DNA of 23,778 nt from an uncultured Clostridia bacterium (GCA_944389715.1 CALXNI010000005.1:1-23778); one strand, 5' to 3'; positions 14,096 to 20,779 are shown, counted from the stretch's first letter. The notes: a model not told the origin generated them from the sequence alone. Translations and numbers: made by a program.

Positions 14096-14175
14096 ATCAG
14101 ATTATTAAAGCTGATGTAAATCACCGATGACTTTCTAAAATAAGGAATAGCAGTAGTGCTTATTCCTTATTTTTG
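14096..14175 (+). ncRNA. Candidate small RNA or leader ending at an intrinsic terminator
   Basis: Between the promoter at 14061 and the terminator at 14139-14175 is a roughly 80-base transcript with no start codon and ribosome-binding site that could make a peptide. It could be a free small RNA, or an attenuated leader for the winged-helix gene at 14218. I do not recognise a known riboswitch class in it. Confidence 0.4.
14139..14175 (+). terminator. Intrinsic terminator
   Basis: ATAAGGAATA (14140-14149) followed by GC pairs with GC then TATTCCTTAT (14161-14170), with one bulged T, giving a stem of about 12 bp and a 6-base loop. It is followed by a TTTT run to 14174. This ends the short transcript from the promoter at 14061. 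Confidence 0.75.
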
Positions 14176-14203
14176 TGGATAAAATTGTGGAAAATGTGGA
14201 TAA
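14174..14203 (+). other. Cluster of three DnaA-box-like 9-mers
   Basis: TGTGGATAA occurs at 14174-14182 and 14195-14203, each the exact reverse complement of the bacterial DnaA box TTATCCACA. TGTGGAAAA (one change) lies between them at 14186-14194. All three point the same way within 30 bases, in an A/T-rich noncoding gap next to replication genes. This could be a host-DnaA-dependent origin or a DnaA-regulated control site. The last box overlaps the AAGGAGG of the gene at 14218. Confidence 0.5.
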
Positions 14204-14217
14204 GGAGGTTTAGATAA

Positions 14218-14520
14218 ATGGAAAGAATATTAGATGAAGATTGTAATGGATTAATAATTATAGACAATAATATAGAAACAGAAATTTATTTAAATGATAA
14301 AGAAATGATAATATTAAGCTTATTATTTAAATCAAAAAGGAACTTTTGTACATATGATAATATTATTGCTGCATTATATAAAGATAATTATATGTTTAAT
14401 AGAGAATGTTATATAAGAAGTATAGCAACAATCATATGTAGATTAAGAAATAAAATAAAAGATTATTTTGATATAAAATGTATTTATAAGAAAGGATATA
14501 AATTAATAGTAAAATGTTAA
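14218..14520 (+). CDS. OmpR/PhoB-type winged-helix DNA-binding protein without receiver (100 aa)
   Basis: ATG 14218 follows AAGGAGG (14202-14208). The protein fits the Trans_reg_C fold: a short N-terminal strand set, L-x-x-K-E-x-x-I-L-x-L-L (NDKEMIILSLLF, about 26-37), then a helix ending in LYKDN, the recognition helix (RSIATIICRLRNKIKDYF) and the wing hairpin IKCIYKKGYKLIV. There is no phospho-receiver domain. It stands alone behind the DnaA-box-like cluster and a terminator and may regulate late transcription or replication. It overlaps the next gene by seven bases. Confidence 0.75.
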   Translation: MERILDEDCNGLIIIDNNIETEIYLNDKEMIILSLLFKSKRNFCTYDNIIAALYKDNYMFNRECYIRSIATIICRLRNKIKDYFDIKCIYKKGYKLIVKC

Positions 14521-15035
14521 AAGAAAATATTTTAAGTTTACTTAATATGAGTGATGTTTTAAATAAATATAATATAAAAATAAGAAATAATATGTGCAGT
14601 TGTCCTTTTCATAAGGATAAGAATCCTAGTATGAAAATTTATGATAAATCATTTTATTGTTTTTCTTGTAACAGAACAGGTGACATAATTCAATTTGTAC
14701 AATATTTATTCAATTTATCTTTTGTAGATGCTATGAAAAAAATTAATTATGATTTTAATTTAAATCTAAAATGTTCTTTATCAAAAGAAGAAAAGAAACA
14801 TTTTAAAAAGATTCAAGAAAAATTAGAAAAAGAAAAATTATATAAAAAACAATTAGAAAATAGAAAGAAAAATAAATTTATATTATATGCAAATTTATAT
14901 TTATTATTAAAAAGACAAGTTGACAAAATAAATAAAACTATAACATATGAAAATTGGGAAGAACAAACAGAAATAATTTCTAATTTACAAAATAAAATGG
15001 AAATATTAAATATGAAAATGGATTTATTATATTAA
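14514..15035 (+). CDS. CHC2 zinc-finger, DnaG-like primase fragment (173 aa)
   Basis: ATG 14514 lies in the end of the previous gene. The first 75 residues form a CHC2 zinc-binding domain as in DnaG: VLNKYNIKI, CPFHKDKNPSM (Cys...His), then FYCFSCNRTGD and a DAMKKI helix. The rest (about 85-173) is a charged coil rich in K/E with no TOPRIM or RNA-polymerase core. It could recognise template DNA and work with an unseen or host primase catalytic subunit. The usual primase is about 600 aa, so this is much shorter, with a natural stop followed by a hairpin. Confidence 0.82.
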   Translation: MLKENILSLLNMSDVLNKYNIKIRNNMCSCPFHKDKNPSMKIYDKSFYCFSCNRTGDIIQFVQYLFNLSFVDAMKKINYDFNLNLKCSLSKEEKKHFKKIQEKLEKEKLYKKQLENRKKNKFILYANLYLLLKRQVDKINKTITYENWEEQTEIISNLQNKMEILNMKMDLLY

Positions 15036-15038
15036 TAA

Positions 15039-15065
15039 GAAGGAGTTTATTAATTAAACTCCTTC
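15039..15065. terminator. Perfect 11-bp hairpin after the last + gene
   Basis: GAAGGAGTTTA (15039-15049) and TAAACTCCTTC (15055-15065) pair perfectly around a TTAAT loop, four bases after the CHC2 gene stop. There is no U-run on the + side. On the minus strand the hairpin is followed by TTATTAAT. It may be a weak bidirectional terminator or an mRNA-end stabiliser. Confidence 0.55.
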
Positions 15066-15176
15066 AACAAGCTTCAATATATAATTGGATGTAATGCGAT
15101 ACAAATATATATTACCACAATAATAAAAAAAAGTAAATGTTTTATTTAAAAATACTTGAAACCCTTTAGTAGATTG

Positions 15177-15228
15177 ATGTCTAGCTCTTGCCACGAGAAT
15201 CGATTTTAAGACATTTATTTTTTTATTT
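15177..15228 (+). terminator. Probable + strand terminator
   Basis: ATGTCT (15177-15182) pairs with AGACAT (15209-15214), and inside it CTC (15185-15187) pairs with GAG (15195-15197). The structure is followed by TTTATTTTTTTATTT, a good U-rich tail. It would stop transcripts leaving the early region that pass the hairpin at 15039. The stem has a large internal loop, so strength is uncertain. Confidence 0.5.
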
Positions 15229-15249
15229 AGAGTAATTACATTCATATTT

Positions 15250-15295
15250 TTCACTAAAAAAATAAAATAGAAGTCCATTTTACTGAACTTCTATT
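15250..15295 (-). terminator. Minus-strand terminator of the late operon
   Basis: Reading leftward, AATAGAAGT and ACTTCTATT (15287-15295 and 15266-15274 on the + strand) form a perfect 9-bp stem, followed on the minus strand by a TTATTTTTTTAG tail (15250-15265). It lies about 80 bases after the endolysin stop and should end the late transcript. Confidence 0.75.
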
Positions 15296-15372
15296 AAGAC
15301 AAGTAACAACGAATACCTTTTTATGTATTCCTAATATATATTTTAACATATTTATTAACTTTGTCAATATTA

Positions 15373-16041
15373 TTATTTTAAATAAACATCTCCATTATAC
15401 TTAGCTGCTATCCAACCACTTGGAATACGTACCCAAGTATCTCCGTCAACTGTTTTTACTTCTTGTACTGTTACTTTTGTACCTTCTTTTAAAGTTGCAT
15501 TTTCTTGATCTAATGCATGTTTTTTTCCATCAACTGTTAATTCATTAGTTTTTTTACGTTTTTTATCTATTCCAGCACCTGCACGAACTTTTACATTTGT
15601 TGTTAATGTATATGTAGAACCTACTTTATATTCATTTAACCCTAATTTATCTTGATTCTTAGGTCTTAATACACAAACATATCCACTAAATGGTTTATCT
15701 TTATAACCTATTGCTTTCTTTTTAACTCCATTTTGATCATACCATTTTTTGTTACAATCAATTAGACCAATATGACCATAGCCACCACCATAGTTAGAAC
15801 CATATACTAATACGTCTCCTGGTTGTAATTTTGTAGATTTAGATAATTTTGTAAAATAACTCTTTGGATAATTATTAGCCCAGTCTTTTGCATTTCCATA
15901 TGCTTTGAAAGATTTTCCAAATACCTTATATAAATATTGTTGTATCAAAGAAACACATTGTCCTTTATATTTATTGTTAGGTGCTGGATTAGCAACACTT
16001 CCTTGTTTTAATCCCCAACTTCCAAATTCTTGTAGATTCAT
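15373..16041 (-). CDS. CHAP-SH3b endolysin (222 aa)
   Basis: The frame is open to ATG 16053, but AAAAGGAG lies immediately before that codon, while ATG 16041 is about 11 bases downstream and just after the previous gene's stop, so 16041 is preferred. The N-terminal CHAP domain has the catalytic Cys in KGQCVSLIQ (C29) and His in GGYGHIGLID (H90). The C-terminal SH3b-like domain (about 138-222) contains NVKVRAGAG and WVRIPSGWIAAKY. CHAP enzymes cut peptidoglycan as amidases or endopeptidases; SH3b binds the wall. No signal peptide is visible, so export through the holin is expected. Confidence 0.9.
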   Translation of the reverse strand: MNLQEFGSWGLKQGSVANPAPNNKYKGQCVSLIQQYLYKVFGKSFKAYGNAKDWANNYPKSYFTKLSKSTKLQPGDVLVYGSNYGGGYGHIGLIDCNKKWYDQNGVKKKAIGYKDKPFSGYVCVLRPKNQDKLGLNEYKVGSTYTLTTNVKVRAGAGIDKKRKKTNELTVDGKKHALDQENATLKEGTKVTVQEVKTVDGDTWVRIPSGWIAAKYNGDVYLK

Positions 16042-16042
16042 A

Positions 16043-16138
16043 TTAATCTTCATCTCCTTTTGCTATTTCTTCATCAACAGTTACATCTTCAAAATCTGCT
16101 CCTTGGTAATCTTTGTCTACTACTTCATCTTCACTCAT
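16043..16138 (-). CDS. Tiny acidic protein in the lysis cassette (31 aa)
   Basis: ATG 16138 is preceded on the minus strand by GGAGGTAACAAA and overlaps the holin stop (ATGA). It ends at TAA 16043-16045, one base before the chosen endolysin start. The peptide is very acidic (SEDEVVDKDYQGADFEDVT). It is too short for a fold but well framed between holin and endolysin. It may be translated mainly to couple the two genes. Confidence 0.65.
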   Translation of the reverse strand: MSEDEVVDKDYQGADFEDVTVDEEIAKGDED

Positions 16139-16341
16139 TTTGTTACCTCCTTATTATTATAATTAATATTTGATATTCCTAAAATTGCTCCTAAGAAAGT
16201 AGTTACAGCTGTCATAATTGTTAATACTATATCTGTAGAAGCTACATTATAACAATTTAAAATTACACCAACTAATGTAGTTAAAGCTGGTAAAAATACT
16301 AATGTTATCCATTTTAATACATCATATACTTTATTTGGCAT
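16135..16341 (-). CDS. r1t-like holin (68 aa)
   Basis: ATG 16341 follows AAGGGAGGG on the minus strand. The product has two hydrophobic helices (WITLVFLPALTTLVGVIL and IVLTIMTAVTTFLGAILGI) joined by a short loop, and a polar lysine-containing tail. The NKVYDVLKW start and the TAVTTFLG motif match phage r1t-type holins. It should form membrane holes that release the CHAP endolysin. Position between the XhlA-like gene and endolysin fits a lysis cassette. Confidence 0.88.
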   Translation of the reverse strand: MPNKVYDVLKWITLVFLPALTTLVGVILNCYNVASTDIVLTIMTAVTTFLGAILGISNINYNNKEVTK

Positions 16342-16357
16342 ATTATCCCTCCCTTCT

Positions 16358-16786
16358 TTAAAAAAATTTAGATATTCCTAATGCACCGGCTAGTATTGCT
16401 AAAACTCCAGAAATAATCCAAGATACAATTTTACTTTTACTATCTCTCCAACTTTGTGCATCTTTTCCAACTGTTTCTTGCTCTATTTTACTATCCAGTT
16501 TTTCATATTTTTTTTCTAAGTCATTACATCTTTCTTTTAAAATTTCTGTTTCTTTATTATTAGCATTATTACTTCTCATCATAGCTTCTTTAAAATTAAT
16601 ACTTGTTTGTTTTAAATCTTCAGCTATATTTTTTATTTGCTCTACAGTAACACTTAATGATTTATCTACATCATTTAAAATTTTTTCATTTGTGTCAGTT
16701 CTTAATTCTAATGCATCTATTCTTTTTGTGTTGGACTTTTCTCTCTCTTCTACTTTTGTTAATCTTTCTCTTAAATCATCTTCCAT
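16358..16786 (-). CDS. XhlA-like membrane protein with coiled coil (142 aa)
   Basis: ATG 16786 lies behind GGCAGGTATATT on the minus strand. A long charged coiled coil (residues 1-110; ERLTKVEEREKSNTKRIDAL at the start) is followed by one C-terminal transmembrane helix (IVSWIISGVLAILAGALG) and a short basic end. This topology matches hemolysin XhlA/phage lysis accessory proteins, which help holin function. It sits directly upstream of the holin. Confidence 0.75.
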   Translation of the reverse strand: MEDDLRERLTKVEEREKSNTKRIDALELRTDTNEKILNDVDKSLSVTVEQIKNIAEDLKQTSINFKEAMMRSNNANNKETEILKERCNDLEKKYEKLDSKIEQETVGKDAQSWRDSKSKIVSWIISGVLAILAGALGISKFF

Positions 16787-16803
16787 AATATACCTGCCTA
16801 TTA

Positions 16804-17814
16804 TTAATTTAAATCTGGGAAATATGTATTGTCTAAAAGTGTTTTTATTTCCGTTTCTGTCATTCCAGAATTAATTAATTCTGTTACATCTACACACATC
16901 ATTTCTTTTATAATAAATGTAGCATTTAAAGCACTATAATAACCATTTATTCCAAAAATCAATTTACCTGTCTTAATAACTTGAATTATATTTGAACATA
17001 AATTAAATTTATTTATTCCAAATTCTAATTGATTTATTTCATTTATATTATTATCTATACCAATTACACACGCTGAGTTTATGAACGGCTGGTTATAATT
17101 TGCATACATAGCTTTAATATAATATTTATGACCTACAATTAGATTTTTATTTAATTTACAAGAAAAATAACAATTTTTATATTCTTCTTCCATATTAGAA
17201 TTAATTTTCATAAATAATAAATTTTTATCTTCATTTCTTAAAATCAATGAATTATCAAAATTTTCAAATCCAGAAATTCCATATCTTAAATCAGAATTGT
17301 ATATAATATTCTCTAAATTATAAGGAATATCAACAGATAAAATTACATAATAATTATTATCCCCAGTTGTTTTCAATTCATTACTTGTATTGCCCATTAT
17401 GTCTACTAGATTTGTAATAGTAATTTCAATTTTTTCCCAATTTTGTAAATTCATATTTTCTGTTAATAATACATATGCTTCATATATATTATTGGTACTA
17501 TCTATTAAATTAGTATTAAATTCTAATTCATTAATTTTAATTTTAGGTTCTTCTCTTAATTTCTCAGATACTTTAAAATTAATATATATAGTATCACCTA
17601 TTTTAGCATAATTAGGATTTCTTTTAATTCGAGGAAATAAATTATCTGAAGGATATAATTTATTATTAGGATAAATCAATGGATTATATAATTGTATTTT
17701 TACATATAATATTTCTGGCGGTGTTCTATCTCTATCTAATCTGTATACAATTTCCCCATTTAATTTAGCTTCATCTATTAATTTATTATTAATTTTCATT
17801 TCTGCTATTCTCAT
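16804..17814 (-). CDS. Baseplate or tail adhesion protein (336 aa)
   Basis: ATG 17814 overlaps the previous small gene (ATGA), with GAAGGTG upstream. The protein is beta-rich: an Ig-like middle section (IGDTIYINFKVSEKL, KIEITITNLVDIMGNTSNEL) is followed by a carbohydrate-binding-module-like region (GHKYYIKAMYANY and nearby), and ends with a short helical tail (SGMTETEIKTLLD). No enzyme motif is visible. It is probably a distal tail or receptor-binding component, judged by context between fibre genes and lysis genes. Confidence 0.6.
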   Translation of the reverse strand: MRIAEMKINNKLIDEAKLNGEIVYRLDRDRTPPEILYVKIQLYNPLIYPNNKLYPSDNLFPRIKRNPNYAKIGDTIYINFKVSEKLREEPKIKINELEFNTNLIDSTNNIYEAYVLLTENMNLQNWEKIEITITNLVDIMGNTSNELKTTGDNNYYVILSVDIPYNLENIIYNSDLRYGISGFENFDNSLILRNEDKNLLFMKINSNMEEEYKNCYFSCKLNKNLIVGHKYYIKAMYANYNQPFINSACVIGIDNNINEINQLEFGINKFNLCSNIIQVIKTGKLIFGINGYYSALNATFIIKEMMCVDVTELINSGMTETEIKTLLDNTYFPDLN

Positions 17815-17972
17815 TGCAACACCTTCATATATAAAACACCTTGTTCTTCAACAGCAGGATATTCATCTACTATTTCTATTTTTCTTATTTCTGTTGCTTG
17901 TACTACTTGTTGTTTTAATTTAGTATCATAATAAGCCAATCCGTTTTTATCTAAATACTTTTTTTCTGCCAT
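17811..17972 (-). CDS. Small tail-fibre-like protein sharing the MAEKxYLDxNG start (53 aa)
   Basis: ATG 17972 is preceded by TTAGGAGGTGTTATA on the minus strand and the frame ends at TGA 17811-17813. The start MAEKKYLDKNGLAYYDTKLK closely matches the N-terminus of the fibre gene just upstream (MAEKNYLDDNGLLYFWQKIK). The rest is short (EIRKIEIVDEYPAVEEQGVL). It looks like a fibre anchor module without the shaft, a duplicate or remnant, or a short cap protein. It overlaps the next gene by four bases. Confidence 0.75.
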   Translation of the reverse strand: MAEKKYLDKNGLAYYDTKLKQQVVQATEIRKIEIVDEYPAVEEQGVLYMKVLQ

Positions 17973-17983
17973 TATAACACCTC

Positions 17984-18715
17984 CTAAGAAGCTATTATAT
18001 CATCTATCTCGCCATTTGATATTGCTATAAGTTCACTTGCTTTTTGATAATCAGATAAATCTACAGTACTTCCTAATTCATCCCAAGATGTGCCATTCCA
18101 AGCTACATTCATACCAGTATCTTCTAAGTTATATACATCTCCTAATTCTGCATTAGAAGGTAATGCTGACTGATTGGCAACGCTTCCCTTATATTTATAA
18201 ACTGAACTAACTTTTCCATCAACATAATCTTCTGTTGCTAATCCTGCCGTTGCAGTCGATATTTTTCCATCAACATCTGATGCTGTTTGATAACCAGCAC
18301 CATTTGTAAGTTCATTAGTATTAGTAGGAACTGTTACAGAGTTTTTTCCTAGTGTTATTGTTTTATTTTCAATCTTGGCATCTGTAATTCCATATCCAGC
18401 GATTGTTGTAGGTTTACTTTGAACGTTACTCCAATCTACGGCATCAGCTGTTCCACCACCTGTAGCATTTAATGTTCCATCTGATAAAACTTCTAATCCT
18501 GCCCCAGGTTTTACACCACCAATTGTACTTGATGTTGCAGCTGGTAATGTATAATTGTTAGCACCTTCTTCTATTCCTGCTAATTTATTTTTTTCTTCTG
18601 TTGTGTAATTGTTATCACTTAGTACTTTACTTCCATCTTTTTGAACAAATATTCCTTTAATTTTTTGCCAAAAATATAAAAGTCCATTATCATCTAAATA
18701 ATTTTTTTCAGCCAT
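17984..18715 (-). CDS. Tail/side fibre protein (243 aa)
   Basis: ATG 18715 follows AGGAGG on the minus strand (AATAGGAGGCAATT). The N-terminal motif MAEKNYLDDNGLLYFWQKIK probably anchors it to the baseplate. The following repeats (GVKPGAGLEVLSDGTLNATG, GYGITDAKIENKTITLG) are typical phage fibre shaft sequences, ending in a region (SSVYKYKGSVANQSALPS) found in fibre or head-fibre tips. It should form a trimeric fibre that contacts the host. No chaperone domain is visible. Confidence 0.78.
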   Translation of the reverse strand: MAEKNYLDDNGLLYFWQKIKGIFVQKDGSKVLSDNNYTTEEKNKLAGIEEGANNYTLPAATSSTIGGVKPGAGLEVLSDGTLNATGGGTADAVDWSNVQSKPTTIAGYGITDAKIENKTITLGKNSVTVPTNTNELTNGAGYQTASDVDGKISTATAGLATEDYVDGKVSSVYKYKGSVANQSALPSNAELGDVYNLEDTGMNVAWNGTSWDELGSTVDLSDYQKASELIAISNGEIDDIIAS

Positions 18716-18724
18716 AATTGCCTC

Positions 18725-18982
18725 CTATTTTTTAAAAATTTCTTCTATTTGAAAGTTTGAAATTGCATCCATCTGATCTTGTAATTTTAATTGTAAACTT
18801 GTTTTATTACCTTCTAAAGATACTGTATTAATCTGAGGTTTATTATATAAATCATTATAATTAGTTGTTCCACCAGTATTTATTTTTTCATTATTCTCTA
18901 TAGTAACTTCTATATTATCTTGTTTATTATCTATATTTACTTCTATATTATCATTTTTTAAATCAATTCTTATTTCATTCAT
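18725..18982 (-). CDS. Small structural protein, tail region (85 aa)
   Basis: ATG 18982 overlaps by one base the stop of the preceding gene (TAATG). It begins as repeated D/N-rich strands (IRIDLKNDNIEVNIDNKQ, then DNIEVTIENN) resembling a short tandem repeat, and ends with NYNDLYNKPQI, a phrase typical of phage fibre connector regions, and a helical tail. Likely a baseplate-fibre linker protein. Confidence 0.65.
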   Translation of the reverse strand: MNEIRIDLKNDNIEVNIDNKQDNIEVTIENNEKINTGGTTNYNDLYNKPQINTVSLEGNKTSLQLKLQDQMDAISNFQIEEIFKK

Positions 18983-19362
18983 TATACCACCTCATTTATG
19001 GTATATTTAGTTCCTATTGTAAACTTTCCTATAACTTTTTGTTGTGGCTTATTACCATCATAGAATATGGTTATGTCATATCCATATTCTCCATTCATCT
19101 CCATATCTTTGGTATCATCACTTTTTATTTCAATTTCATATTTTTGTGTTTCTTCATTGTATCTTATTCCATTATTTAAAGATTTTTGAAAGGCTGGTTT
19201 GTTATCAGAACTATTTTTCTTTACAGTAAAATAAATATTATCAGTATCTGATAGTTTAGTTTCTACTTCATTTTCTGTTAGAATTAAATTAATAATCCTA
19301 TAATCCATTTTAGGAAATTCAATATTTATTACTTTTATATTTGGTCTTATATCTGTTTCCAT
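18982..19362 (-). CDS. BppU-like baseplate protein (126 aa)
   Basis: ATG 19362 follows AAAAAGGAGG on the minus strand. The beta-rich sequence has a phrase typical of upper-baseplate/Ig-like modules: DNIYFTVKKNSSDNKPAFQK, then a strand set ending GEYGYDITIFYDG and GKFTIGTKYTI. Many Firmicutes phages have such a domain at the N-terminus of a larger BppU-like protein; here it stands alone. It is the first gene after the tRNA and an intrinsic terminator. Confidence 0.65.
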   Translation of the reverse strand: METDIRPNIKVINIEFPKMDYRIINLILTENEVETKLSDTDNIYFTVKKNSSDNKPAFQKSLNNGIRYNEETQKYEIEIKSDDTKDMEMNGEYGYDITIFYDGNKPQQKVIGKFTIGTKYTINEVV

Positions 19363-19400
19363 CTCAAACCTCCTTTTTTAATTATTATATAATATATTCT

Positions 19401-19446
19401 AAAAAAAAGAAAGAACTAGACATAAAATTGTCTAATTCTTTTTTAT
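19401..19446 (-). terminator. Intrinsic terminator downstream of tRNA-Cys
   Basis: Reading leftward, AAGAATTAGACA (from + 19429-19440) pairs with TGTCTAGTTCTT (from + 19411-19422) through 12 positions with one G-U pair and a six-base loop, followed by TCTTTTTTTT. It ends transcripts passing the tRNA and stands in front of the baseplate genes, which must then be reached by readthrough or a new promoter. Confidence 0.8.
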
Positions 19447-19476
19447 ATAATACCTGAACTATAAAAAGTTATTTAT

Positions 19477-19505
19477 ATTATATAATATTTTATTATAAAA
19501 ATCAA
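19477..19505 (-). promoter_or_regulatory. Possible minus-strand promoter just after tRNA-Cys
   Basis: On the minus strand TTGATT (+ 19500-19505), 17 bases, and TATAAT (+ 19477-19482) match a sigma-A promoter. It lies three bases after the tRNA CCA end and before the terminator at 19401-19446. The very A/T-rich context makes a chance match possible. If real, it gives a short terminated leader ahead of the baseplate genes. Confidence 0.4.
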
Positions 19506-19507
19506 TA

Positions 19508-19582
19508 TGGAGGTACCTCCGTGAGTCGAACACGGTCATAACATATTTGCAGTATGTCAGCTTCCCACTTGCTAAAGGTACC
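19508..19582 (-). tRNA. tRNA-Cys (GCA anticodon)
   Basis: On the minus strand a complete cloverleaf can be drawn: acceptor GGTACCT (19576-19582) with AGGTACC (19512-19518), anticodon stem ACATA/TATGT around the loop CTGCAAA with anticodon GCA, T arm CCGTG-TTCGACT-CACGG, discriminator T and an encoded CCA (19508-19510). U73 and the GCA anticodon are the usual identity elements of tRNA-Cys. It lies within the late region, close to two cysteine-rich protein genes. Confidence 0.93.
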
Positions 19583-19599
19583 AAATATAAGGTAGCCTA

Positions 19600-19809
19600 C
19601 TATACCTTATCATCTTTTTTTAATAAATCAATTGTTTTTTCATTTTGTTCGATTATTTTTGATAAATATTCTTTGTTTTGTCTTTGCAATTCTTGCATAA
19701 TAGCATCATTGCTTGTTTGGTTTAAGTTTAGCAAAAGGTCATAAATTTGTAAAAAACCAAGAAATAAATCATATTCACTAGGTAGATTTTTATTTCTATT
19801 ATTATTCAT
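19600..19809 (-). CDS. Small phage protein (69 aa)
   Basis: ATG 19809 follows AGAAAGGTAAATAAATAATT on the minus strand. The sequence has a hydrophobic helical centre (YDLFLGFLQIYDLLLNLNQT) and a C-terminal charged coil (LQRQNKEYLSKIIEQNEKTI). No transmembrane call is strong. It lies directly before tRNA-Cys, and AAGGTA/TACCTT (about 19588-19607) forms a small stem over its end. Unknown function, likely virion-associated from its place in the late operon. Confidence 0.65.
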   Translation of the reverse strand: MNNNRNKNLPSEYDLFLGFLQIYDLLLNLNQTSNDAIMQELQRQNKEYLSKIIEQNEKTIDLLKKDDKV

Positions 19810-19844
19810 AATTATTTATTTACCTTTCTATTTTATTTATTTAG

Positions 19845-20201
19845 TCAATCTACAATCCATACATATTCTGCAATTCTGTCAGAACAATCAAAAGTGTCAT
19901 AAATATTTCCATATTTAGAACAAGTTATATGACCTTGCATTGTAATTAGTAATATATTATTAGGATATTTTTTAGATATATATCCAACTGTTCCTTTTAC
20001 ATATGGTAATCTTCTATATCTTTTATCAAGATAATCAATTATAAATTCTCTATTATCCATCATAGTTCCTTCTGCTTGTGCAATATCACTTAAATGTTCA
20101 TAAACATAATCCCAACTTTTACCTGTAGCACAAGAAATTGACCTAATAGTGCAATCATCACTTTCTTTGCCTAAAGCATTTGCATTATAATATTTATACA
20201 T
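19845..20201 (-). CDS. Papain-like/C39-like phage protein (118 aa)
   Basis: ATG 20201 follows GTGAGATGTAGATT on the minus strand. The layout ESDDCTIRSISCATGKSWDY (Cys at residue 17 at the start of a helix), MQGHITCSKYGNIYDTFDC (His followed by a strand and Asp) matches a small papain-like cysteine peptidase fold I recognise from phage late clusters. Cys, His and Asp are all present, so it could be active, for example on virion or cell-wall peptides. Its natural substrate is unknown. Confidence 0.7.
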   Translation of the reverse strand: MYKYYNANALGKESDDCTIRSISCATGKSWDYVYEHLSDIAQAEGTMMDNREFIIDYLDKRYRRLPYVKGTVGYISKKYPNNILLITMQGHITCSKYGNIYDTFDCSDRIAEYVWIVD

Positions 20202-20204
20202 AAT

Positions 20205-20759
20205 CTACATCTCACTTATTTTTCTTGCATATTTTTTAATTATTTGTTCAACATCAGGAGAATCTGTTTCAGATAATTCTTCAACAATTTCATATATATT
20301 TTTCATTATACCTTCAACTGATTTTATCATTTCTCCTTCTGCTCCATAGTTACCACGCATTGTTTCTTCATTTGCGTCACTATAATTCATATAATGATCT
20401 CTCATCTCATCTATTGCATAATCTCCTCTATATCTTCCACGTCCAGAACCTGGAACTCCTCTTCTGCCATAAGAGCCATCACCATATCTTCCTCTTCCTG
20501 TTCCTGGCATACCTCTTCTACCATAGTTAGGATAATAATCATCATATCTCATCATTTCCATACCCTCCTTTTTTACTGACCAATAATCTTCATTTTCTAA
20601 ATCTTTATGTATATCTACTAATCTATATAATAGATTTACATTACTTTCCTGAACTCCTTCATCAATTATTTTTTGTATTTGTTCTTCTACTTGCTTTTTT
20701 AATTTATCATTTAATTTTGCTTCTTTTTCTTTTTGGTTGCTCTTTTGATTTTCTTCCAA
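20205..20759 (-). CDS. Arg/Gly-repeat virion-associated protein (184 aa)
   Basis: The frame opens at GTG 20768, but that codon overlaps AGGAGG; TTG 20759 lies eight bases behind it and is the better start. An N-terminal coiled coil (residues 1-70) leads to two imperfect repeats of YGRRGMPGTGRGRYGDGS / YGRRGVPGSGRGRYRGD (about 78-112), then a helical C-terminus (EEMIKSVEG-like to EQIIKKYARKI). R/G-rich repeats like this occur in late clusters of gut Firmicutes phages; nucleic-acid or surface binding is plausible, but function is unknown. Confidence 0.72.
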   Translation of the reverse strand: MEENQKSNQKEKEAKLNDKLKKQVEEQIQKIIDEGVQESNVNLLYRLVDIHKDLENEDYWSVKKEGMEMMRYDDYYPNYGRRGMPGTGRGRYGDGSYGRRGVPGSGRGRYRGDYAIDEMRDHYMNYSDANEETMRGNYGAEGEMIKSVEGIMKNIYEIVEELSETDSPDVEQIIKKYARKISEM

Positions 20760-20779
20760 CTTCAACACCTCCTATAAAA

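Larger units (their letters stand above)
15036..15372. other. Noncoding space between convergent operons
   Basis: This 337-base gap separates the rightward early genes from the leftward late genes. It holds at least three stem-loops, listed separately (15039-15065, 15177-15228, 15250-15295), plus a weaker one, GAATAC/GTATTC at 15311-15330. A minus-strand frame at 15278-15054 runs through these hairpins, lacks a ribosome-binding site, and is probably not a gene. I see no tRNA, integrase or recognisable attachment core, though the relatively G/C-richer stretch 15158-15204 stands out. Confidence 0.6.

Noticed and set aside
15054..15278. Minus-strand 74-aa open frame between the convergent operons
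   Set aside because: It has no ribosome-binding site, runs through three hairpins including the late terminator, and has no recognisable protein pattern.
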